A stretch of 32,467 nucleotides of DNA, taken from positions 1-32,467 of the forward strand of contig NZ_BDBE01000057.1 in the NCBI RefSeq assembly GCF_001612825.1. The letters run 5' to 3'. The notes under the pieces were generated by a model. It made no database searches and was not told the DNA's origin. It was given only the letters and a program-made list of their open reading frames with translations. The DNA is from Nocardia caishijiensis NBRC 108228 (GTDB lineage: Bacteria; Actinomycetota; Actinomycetes; Mycobacteriales; Mycobacteriaceae). Positions within the stretch are counted from its first letter, which is position 1; each line of letters starts with the position of its first letter. This document shows, one piece after another, positions 14,021 through 22,540 of this stretch. The position numbers and the translations under genes were made by a program.

Positions 14021-15234
14021 AGCTGCACCGCCTCGTAGAGTTTGCCGATTTCGTCACGGCCGAGCACCCGCAGGGTGCCGGGCCGCTGATCGCCGAGGGC
14101 CACCGGGCCCAGGTGCGTGCGGACCAGCCGGATCACCGGGTGACCGACCTCGTCGAGCAGGCGGCGCACGATGTGCTTGCGGCCTTCGTGCAGCACCAGC
14201 TTCACCAGCGACCGACCCTCGTAGGCCTCGAGCACGGCGAACTTGTCGACCTTTGCCGGGCCGTCCTCGAGCTCGACGCCTTCGCGCAGCCGCTTGCCGA
14301 CGAGCCGGTAGTTGACCTCGCCGTACACAGTGGCCAGGTAGGTCTTGGGCACCTCGAACGACGGGTGCATCAGGCGGTGCGCCATCTCGCCGTCGTTGGT
14401 GAGCAGCAGCAGGCCCTCGGTGTCGGCATCGAGTCGACCCACATGGAACAGCCGCTGACCCGCGGCGATGCGTTCGGCGACGATATCGCCGACGCAGGGG
14501 CGACCGAGGTCGTCGGACATGGTTGACTGCCAGCCTTTGGGCTTGTTCAGCACCAGGTGCACGAGTTCGTCGCGCACCACCACGCGGGTGCCGTCCACGC
14601 GAACCACCGCGTTCTGGGCGTCGATACGAAGACCCTGCTCACGCACGATCTTTCCGTCGACCTCGACGCGTCCCTGGGCGATCATCTCCTCGGCGGCACG
14701 ACGCGAGGCCACACCGGCCTTGGCGAGGACCTTCTGCAGGCGTTCGCCCTCGCCCCAGGGAAGTTTCGCGGGGCCCTCGGCGGTGTCGGCGTGCTGGTGC
14801 CGGGCGGGCTTGGCGTTGTTCAGGATCGTCGGGGCGACGACCTTGCGCTGCGGTTTGGCGGTCTTCTTGCGCGCGGGTGCCGGTGCGGCGGCCGGACGAC
14901 CGGCGGCCCTCGGTGCGCCACGACCCGCGTCGGAACTCTGGTAGCCGCCGGTGGAAGCCCCGCGCCGGTCGTCGCGCTGGAAGCCACCCGAGGCACCGCC
15001 ACGACGGTCGTCACGCTGGAAACCGCCGGACGATCGGCGAGGAGTGGACTCGGTACCGCGCTGGAAGCCACCCGCGCTGGTGCCGCGACGGCCGGCGGCC
15101 TCGCCACGGGAACCGGCCTGACCGGTGCGCGCACTGCCGCCGCGGGCAGCCGCGGTTCGGTTCGCGCCACTTCGGGGCTGGTCGCTGCGTTTTCTACGAT
15201 CCGGTGTGCCATCTCGGCGAGCGGAATTATTCAT
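14017..15234 (-). CDS. rluB: Ribosomal large-subunit pseudouridine synthase B with a long Gly/Arg/Gln-repeat N-terminal tail
   Basis: 405 aa; the mycobacterial homologue is about 254 aa. The enzyme part starts near residue 160: an S4 RNA-binding domain (ERLQKVLAKAGVASRRAAEE), LVLNKPKGWQST and the catalytic motif GRLDADTEGLLLLTNDG with Asp269. It isomerises a uridine in 23S rRNA near the peptidyl transferase centre. Residues 1-155 are low-complexity and basic, with repeats GGFQRG, GGFQRDDRRGG, GGFQRDDRRG and GGYQSS between 55 and 100, then Ala/Pro/Lys-rich sequence. ATG 15234, with AGGACAG before it, is 8 bases from the scpB stop. The tail resembles the repeat region of the gene at 29411-32302. 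Confidence 0.95.
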   Translation of the reverse strand: MNNSARRDGTPDRRKRSDQPRSGANRTAAARGGSARTGQAGSRGEAAGRRGTSAGGFQRGTESTPRRSSGGFQRDDRRGGASGGFQRDDRRGASTGGYQSSDAGRGAPRAAGRPAAAPAPARKKTAKPQRKVVAPTILNNAKPARHQHADTAEGPAKLPWGEGERLQKVLAKAGVASRRAAEEMIAQGRVEVDGKIVREQGLRIDAQNAVVRVDGTRVVVRDELVHLVLNKPKGWQSTMSDDLGRPCVGDIVAERIAAGQRLFHVGRLDADTEGLLLLTNDGEMAHRLMHPSFEVPKTYLATVYGEVNYRLVGKRLREGVELEDGPAKVDKFAVLEAYEGRSLVKLVLHEGRKHIVRRLLDEVGHPVIRLVRTHLGPVALGDQRPGTLRVLGRDEIGKLYEAVQL

Positions 15235-15242
15235 CTGTCCTG

Positions 15243-15899
15243 TCAATCGTCGGTGCCGAGATCCATATCGGACTCGGCGGGTTTCTGCAGCCTGGTGTAC
15301 CGGGGGTCGGTGTCCAGGCTCTCGCTGATCTCGTCGATCAGATCGACGCCGGGAAGCAGCGGCGCCAGCGGTGGCAGGTCGCCCAGGGAGGCGAGCCCGA
15401 TCCGTTCGAGGAACAACTCGGTGGTGCGGTAGAGCGTGCCGTTGGTTTCCGGGTCCTGACCCGCTTCCGCGATCAAGCCCCGTGCCAGCAGCGTGCGCAT
15501 CACTCCGTCGACGTTCACCCCGCGAACCGCACTGACCCGGGTGCGGGTCACCGGCTGGCGGTAGGCGACCACCGCCAAGGTTTCCAAGGCGGCCCGGGTG
15601 AGCTTGGTCCGGGCCCCGTCGAGCAGTACCCGCTCCACATAGGGCGCGTACTCCTGTCGAGTATAGAAGCGCCAACCGTCACCGACGAAACGCAGGTCGA
15701 TGCCGCTGCCGCGCGCGCTCAGTTCCGCCGACATCGCGCGCAACGTCTGCTCGACCCGCTCGCTGGTGTCGTCCAGGGCCGCGGCCAGCTGTTCTACCGG
15801 CGCGGGAGCGTCCACGACGAGCAGCATGGCCTCGAGCGCGGACCGCAGTTCCGCGTCGTCGAGCTGCTCGGACGTGAGTTCAGCCACTAGGTCGCTCAT
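15243..15899 (-). CDS. scpB: Segregation and condensation protein B
   Basis: 218 aa. A winged-helix dimer protein that, with ScpA and SMC, forms the bacterial condensin-like complex. Visible family marks: ELRSALEAMLLVVDAPAPVE, RFYTRQEYAPYVERVLLD, LTRAALETLAVVAYRQPVTR and VSAVRGVNVDGVMRTLLARG. It follows scpA after 43 bases, with GGAAGG before ATG 15899. The acidic C-terminal tail is typical of actinobacterial forms. Confidence 0.96.
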   Translation of the reverse strand: MSDLVAELTSEQLDDAELRSALEAMLLVVDAPAPVEQLAAALDDTSERVEQTLRAMSAELSARGSGIDLRFVGDGWRFYTRQEYAPYVERVLLDGARTKLTRAALETLAVVAYRQPVTRTRVSAVRGVNVDGVMRTLLARGLIAEAGQDPETNGTLYRTTELFLERIGLASLGDLPPLAPLLPGVDLIDEISESLDTDPRYTRLQKPAESDMDLGTDD

Positions 15900-15942
15900 G
15901 CTGTGCCTTCCTGCTCCGTTACCGGCTCCGGCCTCGACGCGA

Positions 15943-16824
15943 TCATCCGTAGTCCTCCTCGAAGGTCAAGGCCGCCGCTTCGGCGTCGGGGTCGAGCTCG
16001 CCGAGCCAGCTCACGGCCAGCGGCCCGAGCGGGTCGGGCTGATCGAAGGCGATGGTCTTGCCGCGATACAACTCGAGCAACGCCAGGAACCTGGCGACGA
16101 TTTCCACCGGAACCGTGCAATCGGACACCAGTTCGGCGAACGTCGTCCACCCGCCCGGCCCGCGTTCCCTGAGCCGGGCCAGCACGAGCTCGGCCTGCTC
16201 GGCCACCGAGATGGTGTGCATGTGCAGATGGCCGAGCCCGACCTCGGCGACCGGGCGGGGCCGGAAGGCGGCGGCCGCGATCTCGGCGAACGAGGCCACG
16301 TCCACCCCGAGGGTCACCTCGGGCAGCAGCCCGGCGAACTGCTCCTCTAGCGCCACCGACCTCGGGTACCGGCGCAGCGCGGCGGCCTCCAACTCGGCGA
16401 GCAGTTCGGCCACCTGCTTGAACGCGCGATACTGCAGGAGCCGGGCGAACAGCAGGTCGCGGGCCTCGAGCAGTTCGAGGTCCTCCGCGTCGGTCATCTC
16501 CCCCGACGGCAACAGCCGCGCGGCCTTCAGATCGAGCAGGGTGGCCGCGACGACGAGGAACTCGGTGGTCTGGTCGAGGATCTTGTCCGCACGCAGCTTG
16601 GTGTTCTCGGCCAGCTCGGCGGTCAGTGCCTTGGTGTAGGCGATGAATTCGTCGGTGACCTTGTGCAGCGCCACCTCGGTGACATCGAGCTTGCGGGAAC
16701 TGATCAGCGTCAGCAGCAGATCGAACGGCCCCTCGAAATTGGTGAGCCGCAGATGGAATCCGCTGGTTTCCGCCGGTACTGCCTCTTCGGGTACTGCCGG
16801 GACCGCAGGTTGTGCCTCGATCAC
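15943..16824 (-). CDS. scpA: Segregation and condensation protein A (kleisin)
   Basis: 293 aa from GTG 16824, which overlaps the parA stop by 4 bp (GTGA). A longer frame back to 16896 exists but would lie inside parA and begins with non-conserved sequence. The kleisin N-terminal domain starts at FHLRLTNFEGPFDLLLTLIS, followed by FLVVAATLLDLKAARLLPSG, both family hallmarks; the C-terminal winged helix includes FLALLELYRGKTIAFDQ. ScpA bridges the SMC heads with ScpB to organise and segregate the chromosome. Confidence 0.95.
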   Translation of the reverse strand: MIEAQPAVPAVPEEAVPAETSGFHLRLTNFEGPFDLLLTLISSRKLDVTEVALHKVTDEFIAYTKALTAELAENTKLRADKILDQTTEFLVVAATLLDLKAARLLPSGEMTDAEDLELLEARDLLFARLLQYRAFKQVAELLAELEAAALRRYPRSVALEEQFAGLLPEVTLGVDVASFAEIAAAAFRPRPVAEVGLGHLHMHTISVAEQAELVLARLRERGPGGWTTFAELVSDCTVPVEIVARFLALLELYRGKTIAFDQPDPLGPLAVSWLGELDPDAEAAALTFEEDYG

Positions 16825-17714
16825 CGGCCCGACCGGTGGATGACCTCGCGTGCCATCGCCCGATACGCTTCCGCGCCCGCCGATTTCGGGGCCCACGTGG
16901 TGATCGGCTCACCCGCGACGCTGGCGTCGGGGAATCGGACGGTGCGCGAGATCGCGGTGTCGTAGACCAGGTCACCGAACACCTCGACCACGCGCGACAT
17001 CACCTGACGCGAATGCAGCAACCGGGCATCGAACATGGTGACCACGATGCCGTACAGGCTCAGCCTGGGGTTGAGGCGGTCACGCACCTTTTCCACGGTG
17101 TCGTTGAGCAGGGCCAGCCCACGCAGCGAGAAGTACTCGCATTCCATCGGGATGATGACCCCGTCGGAGCAGGCGAGCGCGTTGACGGTGAGCAGACCGA
17201 GCGAGGGCTGGCAGTCGATGAGGATGTAGTCGTAGCGATCACGCACCCCGGCGAGGGCACGGCCGAGGGACTGTTCGCGGCCCACCTCGTTGACCAGCTG
17301 GATCTCGGCGGCCGAGAGGTCGATGTTGCTCGGCAACAGGTCCATGCCGTCGACCTTGGTGGTCTGCAGGACGTCGTCGACCGAGGCCTTGCCGCCGATC
17401 AGCAGGTTGTGCACGGTGAGATCGAGATCGTGATGGGCGACGCCGAGACCGGCCGACAGCGCGCCCTGCGGATCGAGGTCGACCAGCAGCACACGGCGTC
17501 CGTATTCGGCCAGTGCCGCACCGAGATTGATGGTCGAGGTGGTCTTGCCCACCCCGCCTTTCTGGTTGCACATGGCCACGACGAGCGCGTCGCCGTGCTG
17601 CTTCACCTGGGGTGGTTCGGGTACCAGGCGCAGCGGACGGCCCGTCGGGCCGATGTCGACGGCCTCGGTGACCTGTTCCGGCCCACCGTCCCACGGTGTT
17701 TCCGCTGTCGTCAC
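16821..17714 (-). CDS. ParA/Soj-family partition ATPase
   Basis: 297 aa, homologous in position to Rv1708. A disordered 40-residue lead precedes ALVVAMCNQKGGVGKTTSTI, the deviant Walker A of ParA (residues 52-59, with the signature Lys in KGG), VLLVDLDPQGALSAGLG, YDYILIDCQPSLGLLTVNAL and VPMEC-like IIPMECEYFSLRGL. No ParB partner is adjacent, so it is the second, non-origin ParA linked to scpAB rather than the oriC ParA. GTG 17714 has AAGGAG nine bases before it. The 185-bp gap to xerD shows nothing clear. Confidence 0.93.
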   Translation of the reverse strand: MTTAETPWDGGPEQVTEAVDIGPTGRPLRLVPEPPQVKQHGDALVVAMCNQKGGVGKTTSTINLGAALAEYGRRVLLVDLDPQGALSAGLGVAHHDLDLTVHNLLIGGKASVDDVLQTTKVDGMDLLPSNIDLSAAEIQLVNEVGREQSLGRALAGVRDRYDYILIDCQPSLGLLTVNALACSDGVIIPMECEYFSLRGLALLNDTVEKVRDRLNPRLSLYGIVVTMFDARLLHSRQVMSRVVEVFGDLVYDTAISRTVRFPDASVAGEPITTWAPKSAGAEAYRAMAREVIHRSGR

Positions 17715-17899
17715 GATCCGCTGCTCCTTATACGTTTCCTTGCCGGTAACCCCTGTCGAGGGTAGCGAGGCCGGTTCGCCACCCGCCTCACTTTCGTACG
17801 GTCCAGCTCCGGATAGACGCTACCGCTCGGACCGCGCAGGTACGGCATGGCAACGCCGGGCGTGTTCGCACGATACCCGGTTCGCCCGATGTGGGAAGG

Positions 17900-18838
17900 T
17901 CAGCGGGCGCGTGGGTGCGCGGTGGCCCACACCTCGCGCAGGGTGCTCACCGTCACGAGGGTGTAGATCTGGGTGGTCGTCACCGAGGCGTGCCCGAGCA
18001 GCTCCTGCACCACGCGTACGTCGGCGCCGCCGTCGAGCAGGTGGGTGGCGAAGGAGTGGCGCAGCGTGTGCGGCGACACCGTCGCGCCGATGCCCGCGCG
18101 TTCGGCGGCCGTCTGCAGCACCTGCCACGCGCTCTGCCGCGAGAGTCTGCCGCCCCGGTTGTTCAGGAAAAGGGCGCCGCCGCTTCCTTTTCCGTTCGCA
18201 GCGAGCGCGGGTCTCCCGCGCACGAGATAGGCGTCGACGGCGGCGAGGGCGGGCCTGCCGATGGGAACGAGGCGCTGTTTGCCTCCTTTGCCGCGCAGCA
18301 CCACGCACCGCTGTTCGGTATCGATGTCGTCGACGTCGAGACCGACCATCTCCGAGATGCGCGCACCGGTGGAATACAGCAGTTCCAGCAGCGCCCGGTC
18401 CCGCAGGCCGCGCGGTCCGCCGTCGTCGGCTCCGCCCTCGCCGCCCGCTGCTTCGAGCACGCGCAGAACCTGGTCGTAGGGCAGGGCTTTGGGCAAGCGT
18501 CTGCCGGGCGCGGGTGGTTTCACCGCGTGAGCCACATCGGTATCGGTGATGCCCTCGGCCGCCGCGAACCGGTGCAATCCCCGCACCGCGATCAACGCCC
18601 TGGCGACGGACCCGGCGGCCAGCGGTGGGTGATCCGCACCGCCCGACCGCAGCACCATCGTGAATTCGGCTACGTCACCCTGGGATAAGTCCCGCAACGA
18701 ATCGACGCCGCGGGCGGTGAGAAACGCCAGGTAGCGCGCCAGGTCACGTCGATAGGCGCCCAGCGTGTTGCGCGCGGCGCCGCGCTCGACCGCCAGATGG
18801 TCGAGGTAGGCATCGATCTCCCGCGCCAGCACACTCAT
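17900..18838 (-). CDS. xerD: Site-specific tyrosine recombinase XerD
   Basis: 312 aa. Resolves chromosome dimers at dif with XerC. The SAM-like N-terminal domain (FTMVLRSG... region) leads to the catalytic domain with a full set of active residues: Arg160 (GARISE), Lys184 (GKGGKQR), His257 and Arg260 (PHTLRHSFATH), His283 (LGHAS) and nucleophile Tyr292 (IYT). Length and position after pyrG-Nudix match M. tuberculosis xerD. It is followed directly by parA, so segregation genes are contiguous here. Confidence 0.96.
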   Translation of the reverse strand: MSVLAREIDAYLDHLAVERGAARNTLGAYRRDLARYLAFLTARGVDSLRDLSQGDVAEFTMVLRSGGADHPPLAAGSVARALIAVRGLHRFAAAEGITDTDVAHAVKPPAPGRRLPKALPYDQVLRVLEAAGGEGGADDGGPRGLRDRALLELLYSTGARISEMVGLDVDDIDTEQRCVVLRGKGGKQRLVPIGRPALAAVDAYLVRGRPALAANGKGSGGALFLNNRGGRLSRQSAWQVLQTAAERAGIGATVSPHTLRHSFATHLLDGGADVRVVQELLGHASVTTTQIYTLVTVSTLREVWATAHPRAR

Positions 18839-19011
18839 CCGCGCTTACCCACCGCCACGCCGAGCAGTCGACCCGAAGGTTGATGCCGCGCCCGGTCGCA
18901 CGACACCACCGTCGGCCCTGTCGCCCGCCGGAATCGTGTACACCGGCCGGGCACTACCACCGGCGATGCGGCGCCGAACCGCGGCTGTGTGGGCGTGCCT
19001 CGGAAGTCGCG

Positions 19012-19665
19012 TCACGACCGGGGATCGGTTCGCGCCTCGTCCGCTTTGCGCCGCAGGAAGGCCGTCGGCTGCCCCGGCCACGGGGCATCGGCCGGGCGCA
19101 ACGCCAACCCGTTCGACCGAGCCGAGGCATAGGCGAGGACACCGGCCACCGCGGTGGCGTTCACGATCTCACCGGCCAGCGCCGCCCGCACGGCCTCGTC
19201 GAGCGGCATCCGCACCAGTTCCAGATCGGCTTCCTCGTGCTCGGGATCCGGGCGGTCGGTCTCGGTGAGCCCGGTCGCGAAGAACACGCGCAGTGCCTCG
19301 TCGGTGAAACCCGGCGACAACGCCACGTCCACCAGCACCGACCACTCGGCCGCGGCCAGGCCCGTCTCCTCGGCCAGCTCGCGCTTGGCCGCGGTGAGCG
19401 GATCCTCGCCGTCGATGTCGAGCAACCCGGCGGGCAGTTCGAGCAGCCGGGTGCGGATGGGATGGCGGTACTGACGGATCAACACCACCCGTCCCTCGTC
19501 GTCGAGCGCGAGGACCGCCACCGCACCGTGGTGCTCGATGACCTCACGCTCGGCGACCCGCCCGTCGGGCATCGCGACCTGATCCTGGCGCAACGCCACG
19601 ATCGCACCGCTGTAGAGCACCCGGCTCGACACCGTCTCGAAGTCGTGCTTACCGGGTTCGCTCAT
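19012..19665 (-). CDS. Nudix hydrolase, ADP-ribose pyrophosphatase type
   Basis: 217 aa. Homologous in position to Rv1700, an ADP-ribose pyrophosphatase. The Nudix box runs from Gly80 (LPAGLLDIDGE) through AAKRELAEETGL with metal ligands around Glu96, Glu99 and Glu100. VVLIRQYRHPIRTRLLELP upstream is the usual ADPRase substrate strand. It would cleave ADP-ribose to AMP and ribose 5-phosphate. It starts 18 bases after the pyrG stop, so the two are probably co-transcribed. The 173 bases between it and xerD contain no convincing gene. Confidence 0.92.
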   Translation of the reverse strand: MSEPGKHDFETVSSRVLYSGAIVALRQDQVAMPDGRVAEREVIEHHGAVAVLALDDEGRVVLIRQYRHPIRTRLLELPAGLLDIDGEDPLTAAKRELAEETGLAAAEWSVLVDVALSPGFTDEALRVFFATGLTETDRPDPEHEEADLELVRMPLDEAVRAALAGEIVNATAVAGVLAYASARSNGLALRPADAPWPGQPTAFLRRKADEARTDPRS

Positions 19666-19683
19666 CGCCGCCTTGCCACCGAT

Positions 19684-21405
19684 TCAGAGGTCCGCGGCCT
19701 GCTCCGCGAGCTCTTCCTCCGGGAAGTCTACGGGAAGGCGTTCGGCCAGTTTGTATTTCAACGCGGCGTGGATCAGCGCGGCGAACAGCGGATGCGGCCG
19801 GGTCGGACGGCTCTTGAGCTCCGGGTGCGCCTGGGTGGCGACGAAGAACGGGTGCGCCGACGCCGGGTACTCCACGAACTCCACCAGGTGGCCGTCGGGC
19901 GAGGTGCCCGAGAACACCAGACCGCTCTTGGCGATCGCGTCGCGGTAGGCGTTGTTCACCTCGAAGCGATGCCGGTGCCGCTCGGACACGTGCTCGCTGC
20001 CGTAGGCCTGCGCGACGACCGAACCCTTCTGCAGGGTGGCCGGGTACGCGCCCAGACGCATGGTGCCGCCCAGATCGGCCTCACCGGCGACCACGTCTTC
20101 CTGGTCGGCCATGGTCGAGATGACCGGGTTCGCGGTATCGGGCTCGAACTCCGCGGAGTTCGCGTCCGCGATGCCAACCGAACGGGCCGCCTCGATCACC
20201 ACACACTGCAGACCGAGACACAGGCCGAGCAGCGGGATACCGCGCCTGCGCGCGTAGCCGATGGCGCCGAGCTTGCCCTCGATGCCACGGATACCGAAAC
20301 CGCCGGGGATCAGCACCGCGTCCACGTCACGCAGCGCGGCCTGCGCGCCCGCCTCGGTCTCGCACTCGTCGGAGGGCACCCAGCGGATCCGCACCTTCGA
20401 ACGATGCGCGAAGCCGCCCGCACGCAGCGCCTCGGTCACCGACAGGTAGGCATCGGGCAGATCGACGTACTTGCCGACCAGCGCCACCTCGACGGTCTCG
20501 CGCGGCGAATGCACCCGCTCGAGCAGGTCGCCCCACACCGTCCAGTCCACATCGCGGAACGGCAGCCCCAGCTTGCGCACCACGTAGGCGTCCAGGCCCT
20601 CGCTGTGCAGCACCTTCGGGATGTCGTAGATCGACGGCGCGTCCGGCGTGGAGATACACGCCTCCACGTCCACGTCGCACATCAGCGCGATCTTGTTCTT
20701 GAGTCCCTGCGGCACCTCACGGTCGCAACGCAGGATCAGCGCGTCGGGCTGGATACCGATGTTGCGCAGCGCCGCCACCGAATGCTGCGTCGGCTTGGTC
20801 TTGAGCTCACCCGAGGGCGCCAGGTACGGCACCAGCGACACGTGCAGGAAGAACACATTGTCGCGACCCACATCGTGGCGGATCTGACGCGCCGCCTCGA
20901 GGAACGGCTGCGACTCGATGTCGCCGACGGTGCCACCGATCTCGGTGATCACCACATCCGGCACATGACCCTGCAGATCCGGGCCGGTCATCGCCATGAT
21001 GCGGTTCTTGATCTCGTCGGTGATGTGCGGGATCACCTGCACGGTGTCACCCAGGTACTCACCGCGCCGCTCCTTGGCGATCACGGTCGAATAGATCTGA
21101 CCGGTCGTCACATTCGCCGCACCGGACAGATCGCGATCAAGGAAACGCTCATAGTGACCGACATCCAGGTCGGTCTCGGCGCCGTCCTCGGTGACGAACA
21201 CCTCACCGTGCTGGAACGGGTTCATGGTGCCCGGATCGACGTTCAGATACGGGTCGAGCTTCTGCATCGTCACCCGCATACCGCGCGCGGTCAGCAACTG
21301 ACCGAGGCTGGAAGCGGTGAGACCCTTACCCAAAGAGGAGGCGACGCCACCGCTCACGAAGATGTGCTTGGTGGCATTTCGAGCCTGATTCCGTTGATGA
21401 CCCAC
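19684..21405 (-). CDS. pyrG: CTP synthase
   Basis: 573 aa. Makes CTP from UTP, ATP and glutamine. Synthetase domain: TKHIFVSGGVASSLGKGLTA with the P-loop, KLDPYLNVDPGTMNPFQHGE and HITDEIKNRI. Glutaminase domain: GGFGIRG, nucleophile Cys in GLCLGLQC near residue 396, and HPE near residue 527. GTG 21405 is preceded by a GGGTGGGGG stretch, a poor ribosome site; the start agrees with mycobacterial PyrG length. The 193-bp gap upstream contains no clear gene. Functions with cmk in the same block to supply CTP. Confidence 0.97.
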   Translation of the reverse strand: MGHQRNQARNATKHIFVSGGVASSLGKGLTASSLGQLLTARGMRVTMQKLDPYLNVDPGTMNPFQHGEVFVTEDGAETDLDVGHYERFLDRDLSGAANVTTGQIYSTVIAKERRGEYLGDTVQVIPHITDEIKNRIMAMTGPDLQGHVPDVVITEIGGTVGDIESQPFLEAARQIRHDVGRDNVFFLHVSLVPYLAPSGELKTKPTQHSVAALRNIGIQPDALILRCDREVPQGLKNKIALMCDVDVEACISTPDAPSIYDIPKVLHSEGLDAYVVRKLGLPFRDVDWTVWGDLLERVHSPRETVEVALVGKYVDLPDAYLSVTEALRAGGFAHRSKVRIRWVPSDECETEAGAQAALRDVDAVLIPGGFGIRGIEGKLGAIGYARRRGIPLLGLCLGLQCVVIEAARSVGIADANSAEFEPDTANPVISTMADQEDVVAGEADLGGTMRLGAYPATLQKGSVVAQAYGSEHVSERHRHRFEVNNAYRDAIAKSGLVFSGTSPDGHLVEFVEYPASAHPFFVATQAHPELKSRPTRPHPLFAALIHAALKYKLAERLPVDFPEEELAEQAADL

Positions 21406-21598
21406 GGACCCCCACCCTACCGCCTCCCCGGGACTTCAAGCGCAACCGAGGTGGGTCAACTGTCGCGTCGGCCGCTGGCGGTTGGGTGGGGAGGACTCAG
21501 CCCGTACCCGGGGAGTTACCCATGTGCTTGCCATATCAGCGGTTTTGTCGGGATCGCCGGCGCGGAAAGTCACCTTTTTGTGGTGGTGAGGTTCTCAA

Positions 21599-22540
21599 TC
21601 AGCGGGGCATTGCTACCAGTGTCAGGGAGGTTGCTGAGGGGCCGGTTCCGTATCTTCCGGCTACGCCGTCGAGTTGTTCCGGGAGGGCGAGGGCTGTTGT
21701 CACGCGGCCTGTTTCGCGGTCGATGTTGTCGACGGTGGTGACGGTGGTAGCGAGGGGGGTCTGGGCGCGGACGTGGGCGATGGGAGCGTTGCCTTCGGCG
21801 GCGCCGGGGCGGCCCGCGAGGACCGTTCCGGCCGCACGGGCGCGCAGGGCGCCGGTGAAGCGGGCGATGGTCGCGCCCTGCCCGGAGTCGTCGGCGACGC
21901 CGTCGCCGGTGACGACGACCGCGAGCTGGGCGGGAGCGGCGGGCGTGTCGCCGTAGGCGAGGAAGCCGCCGCCGCGCAGAGTTTCCAGAAGGAGGGCCTG
22001 TTCCTGCGGGGTGGCGCGTGGCTGGTCGGTTGCCGGGTCCGCGAGGAGGGTCAGACCGAGCAGGTCGCCCGCCATGCTGCCTTGGTCGACGGCGCCGGTG
22101 CGCAGCTGCGCGCCCGCGGGGACGACATTGGTCAGCGCCGAACGCAGTCGGTCGCCCTCACCGCTGTCGAGAACCGCGTCGGTGAGCGCGATCCGGCCCG
22201 TCACCGAGGCGCCCGCCGTTTCGAGCGCCTTGCGCACACCGTCGACATCGCCGGGATCGGCATCGGGAGTGGTGAACACGAGCACGCTGCGATTCGCCAG
22301 CGTACCGGCCAGAATGCGGCCCGACGCACCGGCGATGAAAGCGTCCGTCGCGTCGAGACGACTCGCGAGCTGGGCATTCTCCGCACTCAACGCCTCGACC
22401 TGACCGCTGAGATCATCCTTGTCCGACCGCAGACCCGACAGCAGATCGGCCGCGACGGTCTGCGATCCGAGCACCACCCCGATCGCCAGGGCCAGGAAGA
22501 TCGCCGCGATGGAAACGGCGTGCGACCGCAGCGAGATCAC
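21599..22540 (-). CDS. mctB: SteB/MctB family envelope protein (copper transporter family annotation)
   Basis: 313 aa from GTG 22540, overlapping the steA stop by 4 bp (GTGA); the Rv1698 homologue is 314 aa. One N-terminal membrane anchor (SHAVSIAAIFLALAIGVVLG), then a coiled coil (DDLSGQVEALSAENAQLASR) and an extracytoplasmic domain ending in TSLTLVAMPR. M. tuberculosis MctB was described as a copper-tolerance channel protein, while the corynebacterial homologue SteB works with SteA in cell separation. The coupling to steA favours the division role; no Cys/Met-rich copper motif is seen. Confidence 0.9.
   Translation of the reverse strand: MISLRSHAVSIAAIFLALAIGVVLGSQTVAADLLSGLRSDKDDLSGQVEALSAENAQLASRLDATDAFIAGASGRILAGTLANRSVLVFTTPDADPGDVDGVRKALETAGASVTGRIALTDAVLDSGEGDRLRSALTNVVPAGAQLRTGAVDQGSMAGDLLGLTLLADPATDQPRATPQEQALLLETLRGGGFLAYGDTPAAPAQLAVVVTGDGVADDSGQGATIARFTGALRARAAGTVLAGRPGAAEGNAPIAHVRAQTPLATTVTTVDNIDRETGRVTTALALPEQLDGVAGRYGTGPSATSLTLVAMPR

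Noticed and set aside
12192..14038. Long plus-strand frames opposite der and cmk
   Set aside because: Both opposite-strand genes are certain from their motifs; these frames show shadow composition rich in Arg, His and Gly.
16825..16896. Longer start for scpA inside parA
   Set aside because: The extra 24 residues are Gly-rich, not family-like, and the GTGA overlap at 16821-16824 gives a better coupled start.
18845..19081. A 78-codon minus-strand frame between the Nudix gene and xerD
   Set aside because: It runs into the Nudix 3' end, has no ribosome site and its composition looks non-coding.
21570..21589. Weak TCACC/GGTGA hairpin after mctB as a terminator
   Set aside because: Only 5 bp of stem with a 10-nt loop; too weak to call.
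18880..21741. A 953-codon plus-strand open frame opposite pyrG and the Nudix gene
   Set aside because: It mirrors pyrG codon by codon, is His/Arg-rich without any domain, and pyrG on the other strand is certain. High-GC DNA creates such frames.
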